Shown: piece after piece, positions 8,491 through 17,393 of the stretch
How the letters are laid out: every line of letters begins with the position of its first letter
Numbering within the stretch: position 1 is the first letter of the stretch
Origin: Cohnella sp. OV330
GTDB lineage: Bacteria; Bacillota; Bacilli; Paenibacillales; Paenibacillaceae
NCBI RefSeq assembly: GCF_900112065.1
Contig: NZ_FOKE01000005.1
Location: 372,001 to 436,000, forward strand
Direction: 5' to 3'
DNA length: 64,000 bases
Program-made: the position numbers and the translations under genes
The notes under the pieces: model-generated
Databases searched by the model: none
What the model was told of the DNA's origin: nothing
What the model saw: the letters and a program-made list of their open reading frames with translations, nothing else

Positions 8491-9396
8491 TTATCCTCCG
8501 GCAACGGTGCCGGTTGGAATCGCCTTGTCTGCCAGCTTTTTGTTGGATAAGGCAACGCCGATGACGATCAGCGCGCCGCCCGCGATCTGCGTCAGCATAA
8601 TCGGATCGCCGAGCGCGACATAGGCGACCAGAATCGCCACGAACGGCGGGATGTTCATGAACATCGCGCTCGTCGAAGCGCCGGTCACGGAAATGCCCTG
8701 GTTCCACCACAAGCCGGCCAAACCCTGCGCGATTAACGCGACGACGATCAGAAGCGTCCAGGTTAAGGGGTTTCCGCTGGCATGCAGCTGGCCTTGCGCC
8801 CATTCGACCCCCGCGGCCGGGAACAACAGCGCCGTGCCGACAAGCGTCGAATAGATCGTGACGTCGATCGACTTCATCGTTTCCGTCGCCTTCCGGATCA
8901 ACAGTACGCTCACGGCCAGCGTCAGCATCGCGAGCAAAATGAAGAAGTCTCCGCGCGAAACGCCAGTTACCTTGCCGCCGTTAAGCACGATGACCGCGAC
9001 GCCGACGAGCGCCGTCAGCGCTCCGGCTATTTTGAAGCCCGTAACCTTTTCCTTGAGAAAAACCCATGCCAGAGACGTCGTCGCGATCGGCGACAAGGCG
9101 ATGATCAAGGCTGCATTTCCCGCGCTGGTGTGCGTCAGTCCGACAAAGTAAAAGATCTGATACATCAGGGAGCTGGTCAATCCGACCGACGCGAGCCACA
9201 TCCATTCGCGCCTGGTCGGCTTCCTCACCGCCCGACTCATCCATCCGACGCTTAATAAAAACAGCGAGGTGACCACGAGCCTCGACAAAGCGAGCAGGAT
9301 CGGCGAAAACTCCCGCAGCAGGTAGGCGCTCACGACATAGTTGCAGCCCCACAAGATAGAGACGACCAGCAATTTAAAAACGACCGGTCGGATCAC
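8491..9396 (-). CDS. EamA (DMT-superfamily) transporter
   Basis: This 301-residue hydrophobic protein has about ten membrane helices arranged as two repeated EamA domains (about 5-140 and 150-290). Typical features are W-G-x-N near the start (WGCNYVV) and the G-A-L-I-V-I-G segment at the end of repeat two. Drug/metabolite transporters of this kind export or import small metabolites. The start is GTG at 9396, directly after the stop of the enolase-superfamily gene, without a clear ribosome site. Translational coupling is therefore likely. It may move a pathway intermediate or sugar acid across the membrane, but the substrate cannot be read from sequence. Confidence 0.85.
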   Translation of the reverse strand: MIRPVVFKLLVVSILWGCNYVVSAYLLREFSPILLALSRLVVTSLFLLSVGWMSRAVRKPTRREWMWLASVGLTSSLMYQIFYFVGLTHTSAGNAALIIALSPIATTSLAWVFLKEKVTGFKIAGALTALVGVAVIVLNGGKVTGVSRGDFFILLAMLTLAVSVLLIRKATETMKSIDVTIYSTLVGTALLFPAAGVEWAQGQLHASGNPLTWTLLIVVALIAQGLAGLWWNQGISVTGASTSAMFMNIPPFVAILVAYVALGDPIMLTQIAGGALIVIGVALSNKKLADKAIPTGTVAGG

Positions 9397-10557
9397 TTAC
9401 AGAAGCTGCCCGATGCGCGGCTGGAACTGCGGATCCTGCGGATCGTAAAACACCATTTCCCGTTCGAAGTTCTCGCCGAAACGATCGAGCTTCGTGATGT
9501 CCAGGTCGATGCCGAAGCCCGGACGGTCGGGCACGGCGATGCTGCCGTTGTTGAAAACGAGCTCTTCGCGCAGCAGATCGCCCTTCATGAACTTCAGGTG
9601 CGTGTCGTTCGCGAACGGGAAGTTTCGCGAAGAGGCGACCATGTGTACGTTGCCGAGGGTGCCGATGCCGGTCTCGGCCCAACTGCCCGTCACGCACCAA
9701 ATGCCCGCGTGGTTGGCCAGATCGACGATCTGCTTGGCCTTGAGGATGCCGCCGGCTTCGGACGGGTACACCAGAAAGCATGCGCAAGCGCGCTTGTCGA
9801 TCAGCCGCAGGGCATCTTCGTAGGTGGCGCAGCCTTCGTCGGCGATGATCGGCACGTCGACGGCGCGGGCGACGGCCGCCATGCCGTCCACGTCGTCATA
9901 CCGCGTCGGCTGCTCGACCATCTGCAGATCGTACTTCTCCATCTTGCGGATCGCCTTGATCGCGGTCGGCACGCTCCAGTTCTGGTTCGCGTCGATGCGG
10001 ATTTTCATCTTCGGTCCGACCGCTTCGCGCACGGCTTTCACGCGCTGCGTATCCAGGTCGATGTCGCGTCCGACCTTAAGCTTCAATTCGGAATAACCTG
10101 CAGCTGCGAACTTGCGCGCTTCTTCGGCGTTGTTCTCCGGCTTGTCGATAAAAATATAGCCGGAGAAGGCGACCTCCTGCCTCACCTTGCCGCCCAGCAG
10201 GTTGTATACCGGCGTGTTCAGGATTTTACCCCGCAAGTCCAGCAGCGCCATCTCCACGCCGGCCATGCCGTAATAGCCGATCTGCTTCCAGTTGACGCAG
10301 TACTCCTCCAGGCGATGAAGTATCGACTCCAGCTCCATCGGATCGCGGCCGATGAGGAACGGGGCGAACTCCTTGTCCACGACGGTCTGGATGACCGGGA
10401 TGGTCGGTCCGACCGATTCGCCGATGCCGATCAGGCCCTCGTCCGTCTCGATCTGAACGATGAGCGAAGGCGCGCTGTACCGGGTGCCGCCCGACCATTT
10501 CTCGCCTTTGTGGAACGGAATTTTGATCATTTTGGTATGGATCGCCTTAATTTTCAT
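9397..10557 (-). CDS. Mandelate racemase/muconate lactonizing (enolase superfamily) enzyme
   Basis: This 386-residue protein has the N-terminal capping domain and a (beta/alpha)7-beta barrel. Visible residues are the KxK motif K159-L-K161, the metal ligands D189 (RIDAN), E215 (VEQP) and D240 (ADEG), and an MLE-like C-terminal segment ETGIGT (296-301). MLE-subgroup enzymes also use a second lysine six residues before the GG pair on the sixth strand. Here that position is Tyr264 (FLVYPSEAGG), so the chemistry may be altered. Expected reactions are dehydration, epimerisation or cycloisomerisation of a carboxylate. Start ATG follows GGAGGAGA. In this cluster a sugar-acid dehydratase is plausible but unproven. 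Confidence 0.85.
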   Translation of the reverse strand: MKIKAIHTKMIKIPFHKGEKWSGGTRYSAPSLIVQIETDEGLIGIGESVGPTIPVIQTVVDKEFAPFLIGRDPMELESILHRLEEYCVNWKQIGYYGMAGVEMALLDLRGKILNTPVYNLLGGKVRQEVAFSGYIFIDKPENNAEEARKFAAAGYSELKLKVGRDIDLDTQRVKAVREAVGPKMKIRIDANQNWSVPTAIKAIRKMEKYDLQMVEQPTRYDDVDGMAAVARAVDVPIIADEGCATYEDALRLIDKRACACFLVYPSEAGGILKAKQIVDLANHAGIWCVTGSWAETGIGTLGNVHMVASSRNFPFANDTHLKFMKGDLLREELVFNNGSIAVPDRPGFGIDLDITKLDRFGENFEREMVFYDPQDPQFQPRIGQLL

Positions 10558-10575
10558 GGCCGTTTCTCCTCCATC

Positions 10576-11652
10576 TTATGAATGGCTGACGATGATCTTA
10601 ACCGCCTCATCCGGTTCGCTTCGGGCGAACGCGATCGCCCGGTCCAATTCCGCGAACGGATAATGCTGCGTAATGAGCGGCTTCACCTGTACGCTGCCGG
10701 AAGCCATCAGCTCGAGCACCCGCGGCCATACCTGAGGCGCATTGGTCGAGCCCGCCAGCGTCAATTCCTTCAGCACGACCGCTTGAATGTCCGCCAGGAT
10801 CGGATGGCCGGGCAGCCCGAAAAGCAGCAGCTGGCCGCCCCGCTTCAGCAGCTCGATGCCGAGCTTGAGCGACGCTTCGTTGCCCGCCGCATCGATCGCG
10901 ATATCCTGCGTCTCCGGCGCAATCGAATCCGTTTCCGTACCCGTATCCGTATCTGTATCTGTATCAGCAACCGAATCCGCAGCCTCTGCCGCTACCGTAC
11001 CGGACGACCGCAAATTGACCGTGACGTCCGCGCCGAGCCGCCGCCCCAGTTCGAGCCGGCCGTCCCGCATGCCGAACAGCGTAACCTTGCTCGCGCCGGC
11101 CGCTTTTAACAGCTGCACGTAATATAAGCCTGTCGGACCGTCTCCGATCACGACGGCATGGGATCCCAGGCGAATATCGAGTTTATCGATGCCGCCCAGG
11201 CAGCAGTGCAGCGTCTCGGCTTGCGTCGCCTCCTCGAAGCCGACGGCATCCGGCAGCCGGTACAGATTCGCCGCCGGCACGACCAAATATTCCTGCCAGC
11301 CCCCGGGGTAGTGCAGCCCGATCTCGCCGGCCTGCGCGCAGCGGTGCTTGTTGCCGGCCAGGCATTCGCGGCAAACGCCGCAGCCGATCAGCGGATCGAT
11401 GCATACGCGGTCTCCAGGCTGCCAACCGTCGACACCCGGGCCGATCCGCTCCACGACCCCGGCCAACTCATGGCCGAGCGGGAGCGGCGGCGCGCCGAAG
11501 CCGGCATGGCCGCTCATGATATGCAGGTCGGTCCCGCATATGCCGATCGACGCGATGCGGATCTCCGCTTCGCCCGAACCCGGCTGCTCGCGTTCGGCCG
11601 TACTTGACGTCACCTCGTTCATGCCCGTCCACTGCCATACCTTTTTTCGCAT
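10576..11652 (-). CDS. Zinc-dependent alcohol dehydrogenase (MDR family)
   Basis: This is a 358-residue medium-chain dehydrogenase. Catalytic zinc ligands are C39, H61 and E62 (GHE), and the structural zinc site is C91, C94, C97 and C105. The nucleotide motif is GDGPTG (170-175). The start at 11652 overlaps the context of the preceding stop (TGACGATG), showing tight coupling to the gene upstream. Between about residues 217 and 249 there is an acidic, repetitive insertion (DTDTDTDTGTETD) not usual for the family, encoded by a hexanucleotide repeat. It probably oxidises a sugar or sugar-acid hydroxyl. Sorbitol- and threonine-dehydrogenase-like functions are alternatives. Confidence 0.87.
   Translation of the reverse strand: MRKKVWQWTGMNEVTSSTAEREQPGSGEAEIRIASIGICGTDLHIMSGHAGFGAPPLPLGHELAGVVERIGPGVDGWQPGDRVCIDPLIGCGVCRECLAGNKHRCAQAGEIGLHYPGGWQEYLVVPAANLYRLPDAVGFEEATQAETLHCCLGGIDKLDIRLGSHAVVIGDGPTGLYYVQLLKAAGASKVTLFGMRDGRLELGRRLGADVTVNLRSSGTVAAEAADSVADTDTDTDTGTETDSIAPETQDIAIDAAGNEASLKLGIELLKRGGQLLLFGLPGHPILADIQAVVLKELTLAGSTNAPQVWPRVLELMASGSVQVKPLITQHYPFAELDRAIAFARSEPDEAVKIIVSHS
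10931..10965. repeat. Hexanucleotide repeat inside the zinc dehydrogenase gene
   Basis: Successive CCGTAT/CTGTAT hexamers encode the Asp-Thr repeat. Slippage by one unit keeps the frame, so length variants would be tolerated. Confidence 0.8.
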
Positions 11653-11654
11653 CG

Positions 11655-13262
11655 TCAACCCCCGAGTTCGACCTGGGTATCGTATTCGGTCCAAGCGCCC
11701 TCGCCGTCGATCGTCGCGAAGGACAATGGCTTCAGAGAGACAGGGTACTGCGTGCCGGCGATCATTGCCGCACCTTGATTTTCAGTCTCGAGCAGGTTAT
11801 ACAAAATGGCTTTTCCGGTCTCCTTGAGCCAGATCAAGCCGATATGGCTCCCCTCGACGATTCGCGGGAACTGCCGATCGCCTTTACCTACATGCTGTTG
11901 AAGCATGGAGATCTCTTCATTGGTGGGCCTCGTCGTCGTTTTGTGATCCCAGATCGTCAGATGCGCCGCTTCCGGCATCAAGCGCTCCAGCGCCTCTTTG
12001 TTTTTTTCCGCAGCCATCCGGTCGAATATGACCTGTTCATACGAAGAAAGCTTCTTCTGCCATTCCGCCGTCAGTTCATAATCGCCGAAAAATAACAGCA
12101 GCTGCCCCTCTTCGCTGCGCTGATCCGCCCGGACCGGCTTAACCGGCAATCCGGCCAGCACCGGCAGGCTGGTCGGCACGATCGGCTCCGCATAAGCGCC
12201 GTGCGTTCCATAGGCCAGGTGCACGGGATAGCTTCTTCCCGCGCCCGCAGTCGCAAGGTCCAGCTCCCGCAGCACCGGTAGCGCATCCGCGATCGCTTTC
12301 CAATAGCTTTCTTCCAGCACCCAAGTCCCGCTCATAAAGAGGACGTTCTCGAGTCCGGATGCAATGGCCATTTTCGCTTTGTACACCAAGTTGTGTTCCT
12401 TGAGGGAGCGAGGCGGGAAAATGGTCGATTCGCTGTAGGCGAGCTTTTGATCCAAGAAGTTCAGGTGATAAGCGATCCCCAGCATTTCCTCCGCTTTGGC
12501 GTACGGCTTCGAAAAGCTCGGATCGTTGAATTGCAGCTCGCCGACCCGGAAAAGCGCATCCGGGATTCGCTCGCGGATCGCGGGAATGTCGATCCCATGC
12601 CGCTCGTCGCCGAAGTGCATGACCATGATGCCGGCTTGAACGCCTTGTCGGTCCGTCGCTTCCATGACCGCCGTGATCTTGTCGCATTGGAAGGCCACCC
12701 AATCCTTCGCCAATTCCGGGTTGACCTTCTTCGTCAGCTGCGCCATCAACGACTCTCTCGTTTCCGAGCGATGATACTTCCCGTTGAATTCCGACAGGCA
12801 CGCATCGCAATAGCAGCCTTCGATGAACGCGTTGAAATTGCCGACGCGCAGGTCGTCGTCCAGGAAAACTTCGCGGAAGCCCGACTCGCGCAGCAGCCTG
12901 GCGGCCTTGGCGTTGTCCTCGATCAGGCAGCTATCGATCGCTCCGCAGAAATACACCGTCTCTCCCAGATTGTTCACCCGGTAATGCCAGGTTTTCGGAA
13001 TCTCCAGGTCGAGGTCGGGATCGTCCGGATTAAGCGCGTTGCCCGGATGACCGATCGGGATCGTGACCGCGCCCACCTCGAAGCCGCGCGATTCGGCGAA
13101 TGCCTTCGCTTCCTTCAGCTCCTCGAGATCGACCATTTTGCCAGAGAAAAATCCGGCGATCCAAATTTTCTGAATGCCGGCTTCTTTCATTTGTTCGACT
13201 AACGCGTCCCTCGTCGCCCGATCGATCAGCGGTTCATGAGCCATGCTGTATTGCAGCTTCAT
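11655..13262 (-). CDS. Uncharacterised TIM-barrel-like protein with DDDLR...CxCxxC motif
   Basis: This is a 535-residue protein that I cannot assign to a named family. The first 340 residues alternate short hydrophobic strands and helices as in glycosidase TIM barrels. Residues 135-139 read DDDLR, and cysteines occur at 150, 152 and 155 (CYCDAC). The same motif with the same spacing occurs in the 665-residue protein at 20656-22653. The C-terminal 180 residues look like a beta-rich accessory domain. There is no signal peptide. It lies 19 bases after the PIG-L gene and is coupled to the dehydrogenase. A role in processing imported glycans is inferred from context. Start ATG follows GGAGGG. Confidence 0.75.
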   Translation of the reverse strand: MKLQYSMAHEPLIDRATRDALVEQMKEAGIQKIWIAGFFSGKMVDLEELKEAKAFAESRGFEVGAVTIPIGHPGNALNPDDPDLDLEIPKTWHYRVNNLGETVYFCGAIDSCLIEDNAKAARLLRESGFREVFLDDDLRVGNFNAFIEGCYCDACLSEFNGKYHRSETRESLMAQLTKKVNPELAKDWVAFQCDKITAVMEATDRQGVQAGIMVMHFGDERHGIDIPAIRERIPDALFRVGELQFNDPSFSKPYAKAEEMLGIAYHLNFLDQKLAYSESTIFPPRSLKEHNLVYKAKMAIASGLENVLFMSGTWVLEESYWKAIADALPVLRELDLATAGAGRSYPVHLAYGTHGAYAEPIVPTSLPVLAGLPVKPVRADQRSEEGQLLLFFGDYELTAEWQKKLSSYEQVIFDRMAAEKNKEALERLMPEAAHLTIWDHKTTTRPTNEEISMLQQHVGKGDRQFPRIVEGSHIGLIWLKETGKAILYNLLETENQGAAMIAGTQYPVSLKPLSFATIDGEGAWTEYDTQVELGG

Positions 13263-13281
13263 CTCCTGCAGCCCTCCATCA

Positions 13282-13986
13282 TTACGGAAGTAATTTGAAG
13301 TTCGGCATATAGCCGTGGATCCGGAAGGCTCTAAAGCCTTCGGCGTACGCGAAGCCCGCTTGAAGCCCCCTGAATTTGTCGGTGATCTCCAAAATGTCGA
13401 GCAAGCCGTGCGTCTGATACACGTCCATCCAGGCGTATTGGCTCTTGTGCAGGGCCAAGGCTTCCTTTTTCGATTCGAATACGTCGGTAATGTCTACGTA
13501 GACTTCCGGCTCGAAGCCGATGCCGACCGGCGTCCCGTAATAGAAGAGAGACGGATTTTTGGCGATCGGAGGTTCGTCCGCAGGAATCAGCTTGCCGGGA
13601 ATCGACAGGATGACCTCGCTCACGATTTTCCCGGTGACGGCATGATCCGTGCTCGGATCCCCGGGATAGTTCGCCAGGATCACGTCCGGATTCGCCCAAC
13701 GGATCGCGTTGATGACGGCGCGTCTCGTCTCCGGCGTGTCCTGCAGGCCCTGATCGTCGAACCGCAGGAACTTCACCTCCGCGCCCAAGAGCGTCGCCGC
13801 TTCCAGCTGCTCCTGCTCTCTCACCTGCGCGATTTCTTCCCGGGTGTCGTACTCGTTGGAGCCGATGTTCCCGCTTGTCGTGAGCGCGATGAAAATGCTG
13901 TGCCCCTGCTCCTTGTATTTCAGCAGCGTGCCCGCGCAAAACACCTCGATATCGTCCGGATGCGCGCCGATCGCCAAAATGTTCAT
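13282..13986 (-). CDS. PIG-L family (LmbE-like) deacetylase
   Basis: This 234-residue zinc hydrolase shows the AHPDD motif (residues 8-12, with H9 and D12 as metal ligands and D11 as general base) and the third ligand H115 in DPSTDH. Family members remove N-acetyl groups from GlcNAc-type sugars or act on related amides, for example in bacillithiol or teicoplanin-type metabolism. The ATG follows AGGAGAG. It lies directly downstream of the ABC permease genes in the same direction. The natural substrate is therefore likely an acylated sugar brought in by that transporter. This is inference. Confidence 0.87.
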   Translation of the reverse strand: MNILAIGAHPDDIEVFCAGTLLKYKEQGHSIFIALTTSGNIGSNEYDTREEIAQVREQEQLEAATLLGAEVKFLRFDDQGLQDTPETRRAVINAIRWANPDVILANYPGDPSTDHAVTGKIVSEVILSIPGKLIPADEPPIAKNPSLFYYGTPVGIGFEPEVYVDITDVFESKKEALALHKSQYAWMDVYQTHGLLDILEITDKFRGLQAGFAYAEGFRAFRIHGYMPNFKLLP

Positions 13987-14028
13987 GCCGAATCCTCTCC
14001 TCTTCGCATTTGGAATGGTCGTTGCTCT

Positions 14029-14862
14029 TTAACCTTTGACGGCGCCGGCGGTAATGCCGGACACCATGTACTTCTGCGCGAACATGAACAGGATCAAGCA
14101 GGGAACGATGCCTACCAGAATGTCCGCGAACACCAGGTTCCAGCTCTGGCTGTACTTCCCGAAGAAGGAGTAGATGCTGAGCGGCAGCGGGTATTGCGTC
14201 GATTTGGAGAAGTACAGGTAATAGGCGACGTTGTTCCAAACGGCAATAAAGACGAATATCGATACCGTAATGGTGACGGGCTTTAAGAGAGGAAAAACGA
14301 TCCGGAAATACAGCTGATAGGGATTGCTGCCGTCGATAATCGCGGCTTCGTCGATCTCGCGCGGAATCGTCTTGATGAACCCGGTGAAGAGAAAAATGCC
14401 GAAGGGGAGCGTGGCGGTCACGAAGAGCATGACCAAACCGATATAGGTGTTGTTCAAGTGAAGAATACGCATTTCCAGATAGATCGGGATGATCGAACCC
14501 GGAACGATCAAGCCCGCGATAAAGTAGTTGTAAAAGAAGGTCGAAATCTTCCGCTTGATTCTTGCCAGATAGAAGGAACACATCGAGGCGACGACGACAT
14601 TGGTTATGACCGTGATCAAGCCCAGCAGCAGGCCGTTATACAAGCCTCTTAGAATGTTGGACTCTCTGAATACGACCGCGTAATTGTCCCACACCGGTTT
14701 GGACGGCAGCGTTAATCCCATGAGTCCCGCCCCCGTGGAGTCCTTAAGCGAGTTGGAAAACACCATCCAGATCGGGATCAAATAACAAAGGGCGACGACG
14801 ATCATCAAAATCTCCAGGATCGCCCGGGTCGGCGTAAGCCTCCATCTCTTAAGCAGCTGCAT
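14029..14862 (-). CDS. Carbohydrate ABC transporter permease (MalG type)
   Basis: This 277-residue inner-membrane permease has six predicted helices and the EAA loop EIDEAAIIDGSNPYQLYFRI, which docks the ATPase. The sequence type is MalG, the second permease of CUT1 sugar importers. Its start codon shares one base with the stop of the MalF-type gene (TAATG), so the two are translated together. No ATPase gene is encoded in the cluster. Like many Firmicute CUT1 systems, it probably uses a shared MsmX-like ATPase located elsewhere. Confidence 0.93.
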   Translation of the reverse strand: MQLLKRWRLTPTRAILEILMIVVALCYLIPIWMVFSNSLKDSTGAGLMGLTLPSKPVWDNYAVVFRESNILRGLYNGLLLGLITVITNVVVASMCSFYLARIKRKISTFFYNYFIAGLIVPGSIIPIYLEMRILHLNNTYIGLVMLFVTATLPFGIFLFTGFIKTIPREIDEAAIIDGSNPYQLYFRIVFPLLKPVTITVSIFVFIAVWNNVAYYLYFSKSTQYPLPLSIYSFFGKYSQSWNLVFADILVGIVPCLILFMFAQKYMVSGITAGAVKG

Positions 14863-15746
14863 TAGTATTCGACCTCCATTTTCCTGAACAAGCCAAGCAG
14901 CGTGAAGCTGGAGATACTAACCACAACCGTGAAGACAAGGCCCGCTGCCGCCGCGTATCCGTATAAGCCCTGCGAGAAGTTGGCGAAAATGAAGGTGCCG
15001 AACACCTCGGTCGCCCCGTTCGGTCCGCCGTTGGTCAGGCCGTATACTTCGCCGAACACGTTCAGGCCGGATATGAGCACGAGCAAGGTGTTGATGGTGA
15101 GCGCATGCATCGTTAAAGGCAGCGTGATATAACGGAATTTTTTGAGCCCGCCCGCGCCGTCGATCGTCGCCGATTCGTAGAAGTCCGCGGACACGGATTG
15201 CAGGCCTGCGAGGAAGATCACGACGGTCGACCCCAAGCCGACCCATACGCCCATGATGATGACGGAGTACAGCGCGATTTTCGGTTCCGTCAGCCAGTTT
15301 TGAGCGAGCGATCCGAGGCCGATTTTTCTGAGGAACGCGTTGATAGGGCCGTAGGTCGGATTATAGAGAGCACTGAACACCAGGGAGATGACGAGCGGGT
15401 TGATCACGACCGGCGAGAAGATGATGACCCGGTACGCGTTTTTGAACTTCACCTGATTGTTCAGAATGATGGCGAGACCGTAACCGAGCGCGATAACGAA
15501 TACCGTGTGCAAAACGGTGTAGAGCAGCGTGTGCCTGATCGCTGCGAGGAACCCGGTGGATTCGAACAAATCCTTGAAGTTTTGCAGTCCGACATACGTC
15601 GGCTTCAAGAGGTAAAACGTCGACCAATCCGTAAATGCGGCCGCCAGACCCACAAAACTCGGTACGACCGAAAATACGGTGTAGAGGATGACCGCGGGAA
15701 CGATAAAAAGGATCGGATAATTTCGCAAGATCATTTTGGGAACCAT
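14862..15746 (-). CDS. Sugar ABC transporter permease (MalF type)
   Basis: This 294-residue permease has about six membrane helices and the EAA loop around SADFYESATIDGAGGLKKFR. It is the first permease of a CUT1 importer. I chose ATG at 15746, five bases after AGGTGG, rather than the in-frame GTG nine bases earlier. It follows the binding-protein gene after an intergenic hairpin and overlaps the second permease gene. With the binding protein it should import an oligosaccharide, possibly one containing rhamnose given the adjacent GH78. Confidence 0.93.
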   Translation of the reverse strand: MVPKMILRNYPILFIVPAVILYTVFSVVPSFVGLAAAFTDWSTFYLLKPTYVGLQNFKDLFESTGFLAAIRHTLLYTVLHTVFVIALGYGLAIILNNQVKFKNAYRVIIFSPVVINPLVISLVFSALYNPTYGPINAFLRKIGLGSLAQNWLTEPKIALYSVIIMGVWVGLGSTVVIFLAGLQSVSADFYESATIDGAGGLKKFRYITLPLTMHALTINTLLVLISGLNVFGEVYGLTNGGPNGATEVFGTFIFANFSQGLYGYAAAAGLVFTVVVSISSFTLLGLFRKMEVEY

Positions 15747-15762
15747 GGCAACCACCTTTCTT

Positions 15763-15805
15763 AAAAGGGATAATCCCCTGAATGGCTCATAGGATTATCC
15801 CTTTT
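15763..15805 (-). terminator. Intra-operon hairpin between binding protein and permease genes
   Basis: A perfect 14-bp inverted repeat, AAAAGGGATAATCC / GGATTATCCCTTTT, lies between the binding-protein stop and the permease start. Such hairpins (as between malE and malF) usually stabilise the upstream message or cause partial termination, raising binding-protein levels over permease levels. Confidence 0.75.
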
Positions 15806-15813
15806 ACGGCTAA

Positions 15814-17181
15814 TTAGAAACCTTCTGTTTTGGCGGCTTTGTTCACCTTGGCGTAATCCTTGTACCAATCGTCAAGCGCTTGCGCAGGCGCCTTGCCCGC
15901 CATCATGTCGTTCACGTGCTTGTTGAAGTCGCCCAGCTGGAAGTTCGGATCGAGGTAACCGAGCAGGAACGGCGCGGCCGGAATGTCGTTCGCGGCGATC
16001 ATGTCCGCCATCGATTGCTGGAAGTGATTCAGGCCGACCGTGAAGTCCTTGTACGGGGAGATGCCCGAACCCGGCGTGCCGTCTTTGGTGTTCAGCAAAA
16101 TGAAGTTATCCTTTTGCGTCGCGAAGTTGATGAAGTCGTTCGCTTCGGCCTTGTGCTTCGCGTTGACGGGAATCGACATCGCGGCCTCGTCCGTCGGCGG
16201 GAACGTAGCGGCGATATAATCGTCGCCGAGCGTGAACGGCATGTAGCCGAGCTTTTCCGCTTTTGCGGCGTCTTCCTTTTCAAAATCGCCGTAAGTGACG
16301 TCCGGATAAAATTCCATGGCGATCGTGCCGTCGAGCAGTCCTTTTTGGATGATCGGCTGATCGGAAGACAGGTAATCCTTCGCGATATACTTTTTCAAGC
16401 TCACATACCGTTTGATCATCTCGAGGTATTCAGGCGAATCGGCCGGCTTGATCTTGTTCGTCGAAATTTGCTTCGCGAGCTCCGGATTTTTCGCGAATAC
16501 GTAGGCGCCGCCGACCAAATATGGCTGGTTCGCCGTCCAGGTCGACTTGCCTGCGAGGCCGAGCGGGGTGACGCCCATCGCGAGCAGTTTATCGGCAGCC
16601 GCGATGAATTCTTGATACGTCTTCAGCGGCACCTTGATGCCGGCCTTGTCGAATACTTCCGTGTTATAAATGACGCCGTAGAAGCTATGCGGAGCGACCG
16701 GCGCTTGATAGAATTTGCCGTCGATCGTCGTGACCGCCGCGACCGTCGGGTCGATGCGATCCAAGATCGGGCCGGTGATCGGCTCCAGGAAGTTGGCGGG
16801 TATATAGTTGAAGCCTTTATTGTGGAACAGCAGGTCCGGCGCGTCGTTCGTAGACATCTTGGTCTTCATGACGTTAAGGTATTGATCGTCCGGCACGACT
16901 TCTTGCTTGATCTTGTTGCCCGTAGCGGCCTCGTAGGCTTTGAGCATATCCTGAACGCCGGAACCGGCCATCCAGGAGGTCGGGCCCATGAACGTCAACT
17001 CTACGGGATCCTTGGCAGGCGCCGCCGATCCCGATGCCGCAGCCGAACTGGCCGGAGCCGAACCGCTCGGAGAAGCGCTTCCCGCCGCATTATTGTTGTT
17101 GTTTCCTCCGCATGCCGCCAGAGTGGTGGATAACGCTAGAATGAGACCAAGCGAGACCGATAACTTTCGTTTGTTTGCCAT
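15814..17181 (-). CDS. Extracellular sugar-binding lipoprotein of ABC transporter
   Basis: This 455-residue protein starts with a lipoprotein signal (basic MANKRK, a hydrophobic stretch, lipobox LAAC with lipidated Cys24). A low-complexity N/A/S/G/P linker and a family-1 extracellular solute-binding fold follow. It should sit on the outer face of the membrane and deliver an oligosaccharide to the permeases encoded just downstream. The ATG is preceded by GGGGG. The gap to the GH78 gene upstream (17182-17393) holds no other gene. The response-regulator and kinase pair further upstream probably senses the same sugar. Confidence 0.93.
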   Translation of the reverse strand: MANKRKLSVSLGLILALSTTLAACGGNNNNNAAGSASPSGSAPASSAAASGSAAPAKDPVELTFMGPTSWMAGSGVQDMLKAYEAATGNKIKQEVVPDDQYLNVMKTKMSTNDAPDLLFHNKGFNYIPANFLEPITGPILDRIDPTVAAVTTIDGKFYQAPVAPHSFYGVIYNTEVFDKAGIKVPLKTYQEFIAAADKLLAMGVTPLGLAGKSTWTANQPYLVGGAYVFAKNPELAKQISTNKIKPADSPEYLEMIKRYVSLKKYIAKDYLSSDQPIIQKGLLDGTIAMEFYPDVTYGDFEKEDAAKAEKLGYMPFTLGDDYIAATFPPTDEAAMSIPVNAKHKAEANDFINFATQKDNFILLNTKDGTPGSGISPYKDFTVGLNHFQQSMADMIAANDIPAAPFLLGYLDPNFQLGDFNKHVNDMMAGKAPAQALDDWYKDYAKVNKAAKTEGF

Positions 17182-17393
17182 CGACTTTTAACCCCCATTT
17201 TTTTGTAGTGAACGCGTTAGTACCGTGCTCCTTCAGTCTTCGGCTTAACGTCCGGCGAGGCGCTCCTTCCCGGCTCAGTTCATCCGGATCTCCGATCGCT
17301 CCTTCATTCTACTGTCTCGACATTCCCTTGATATATAGAAAAACGTACGGGCCCTTCTTGAATATTGAACGCAAGTTTGAACGCCGAGCGCGG

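Noticed and set aside
15880..17133. 417-codon plus-strand frame
   Set aside because: It is antisense to the sugar-binding lipoprotein, with runs such as RRR and low complexity, and no start signal.
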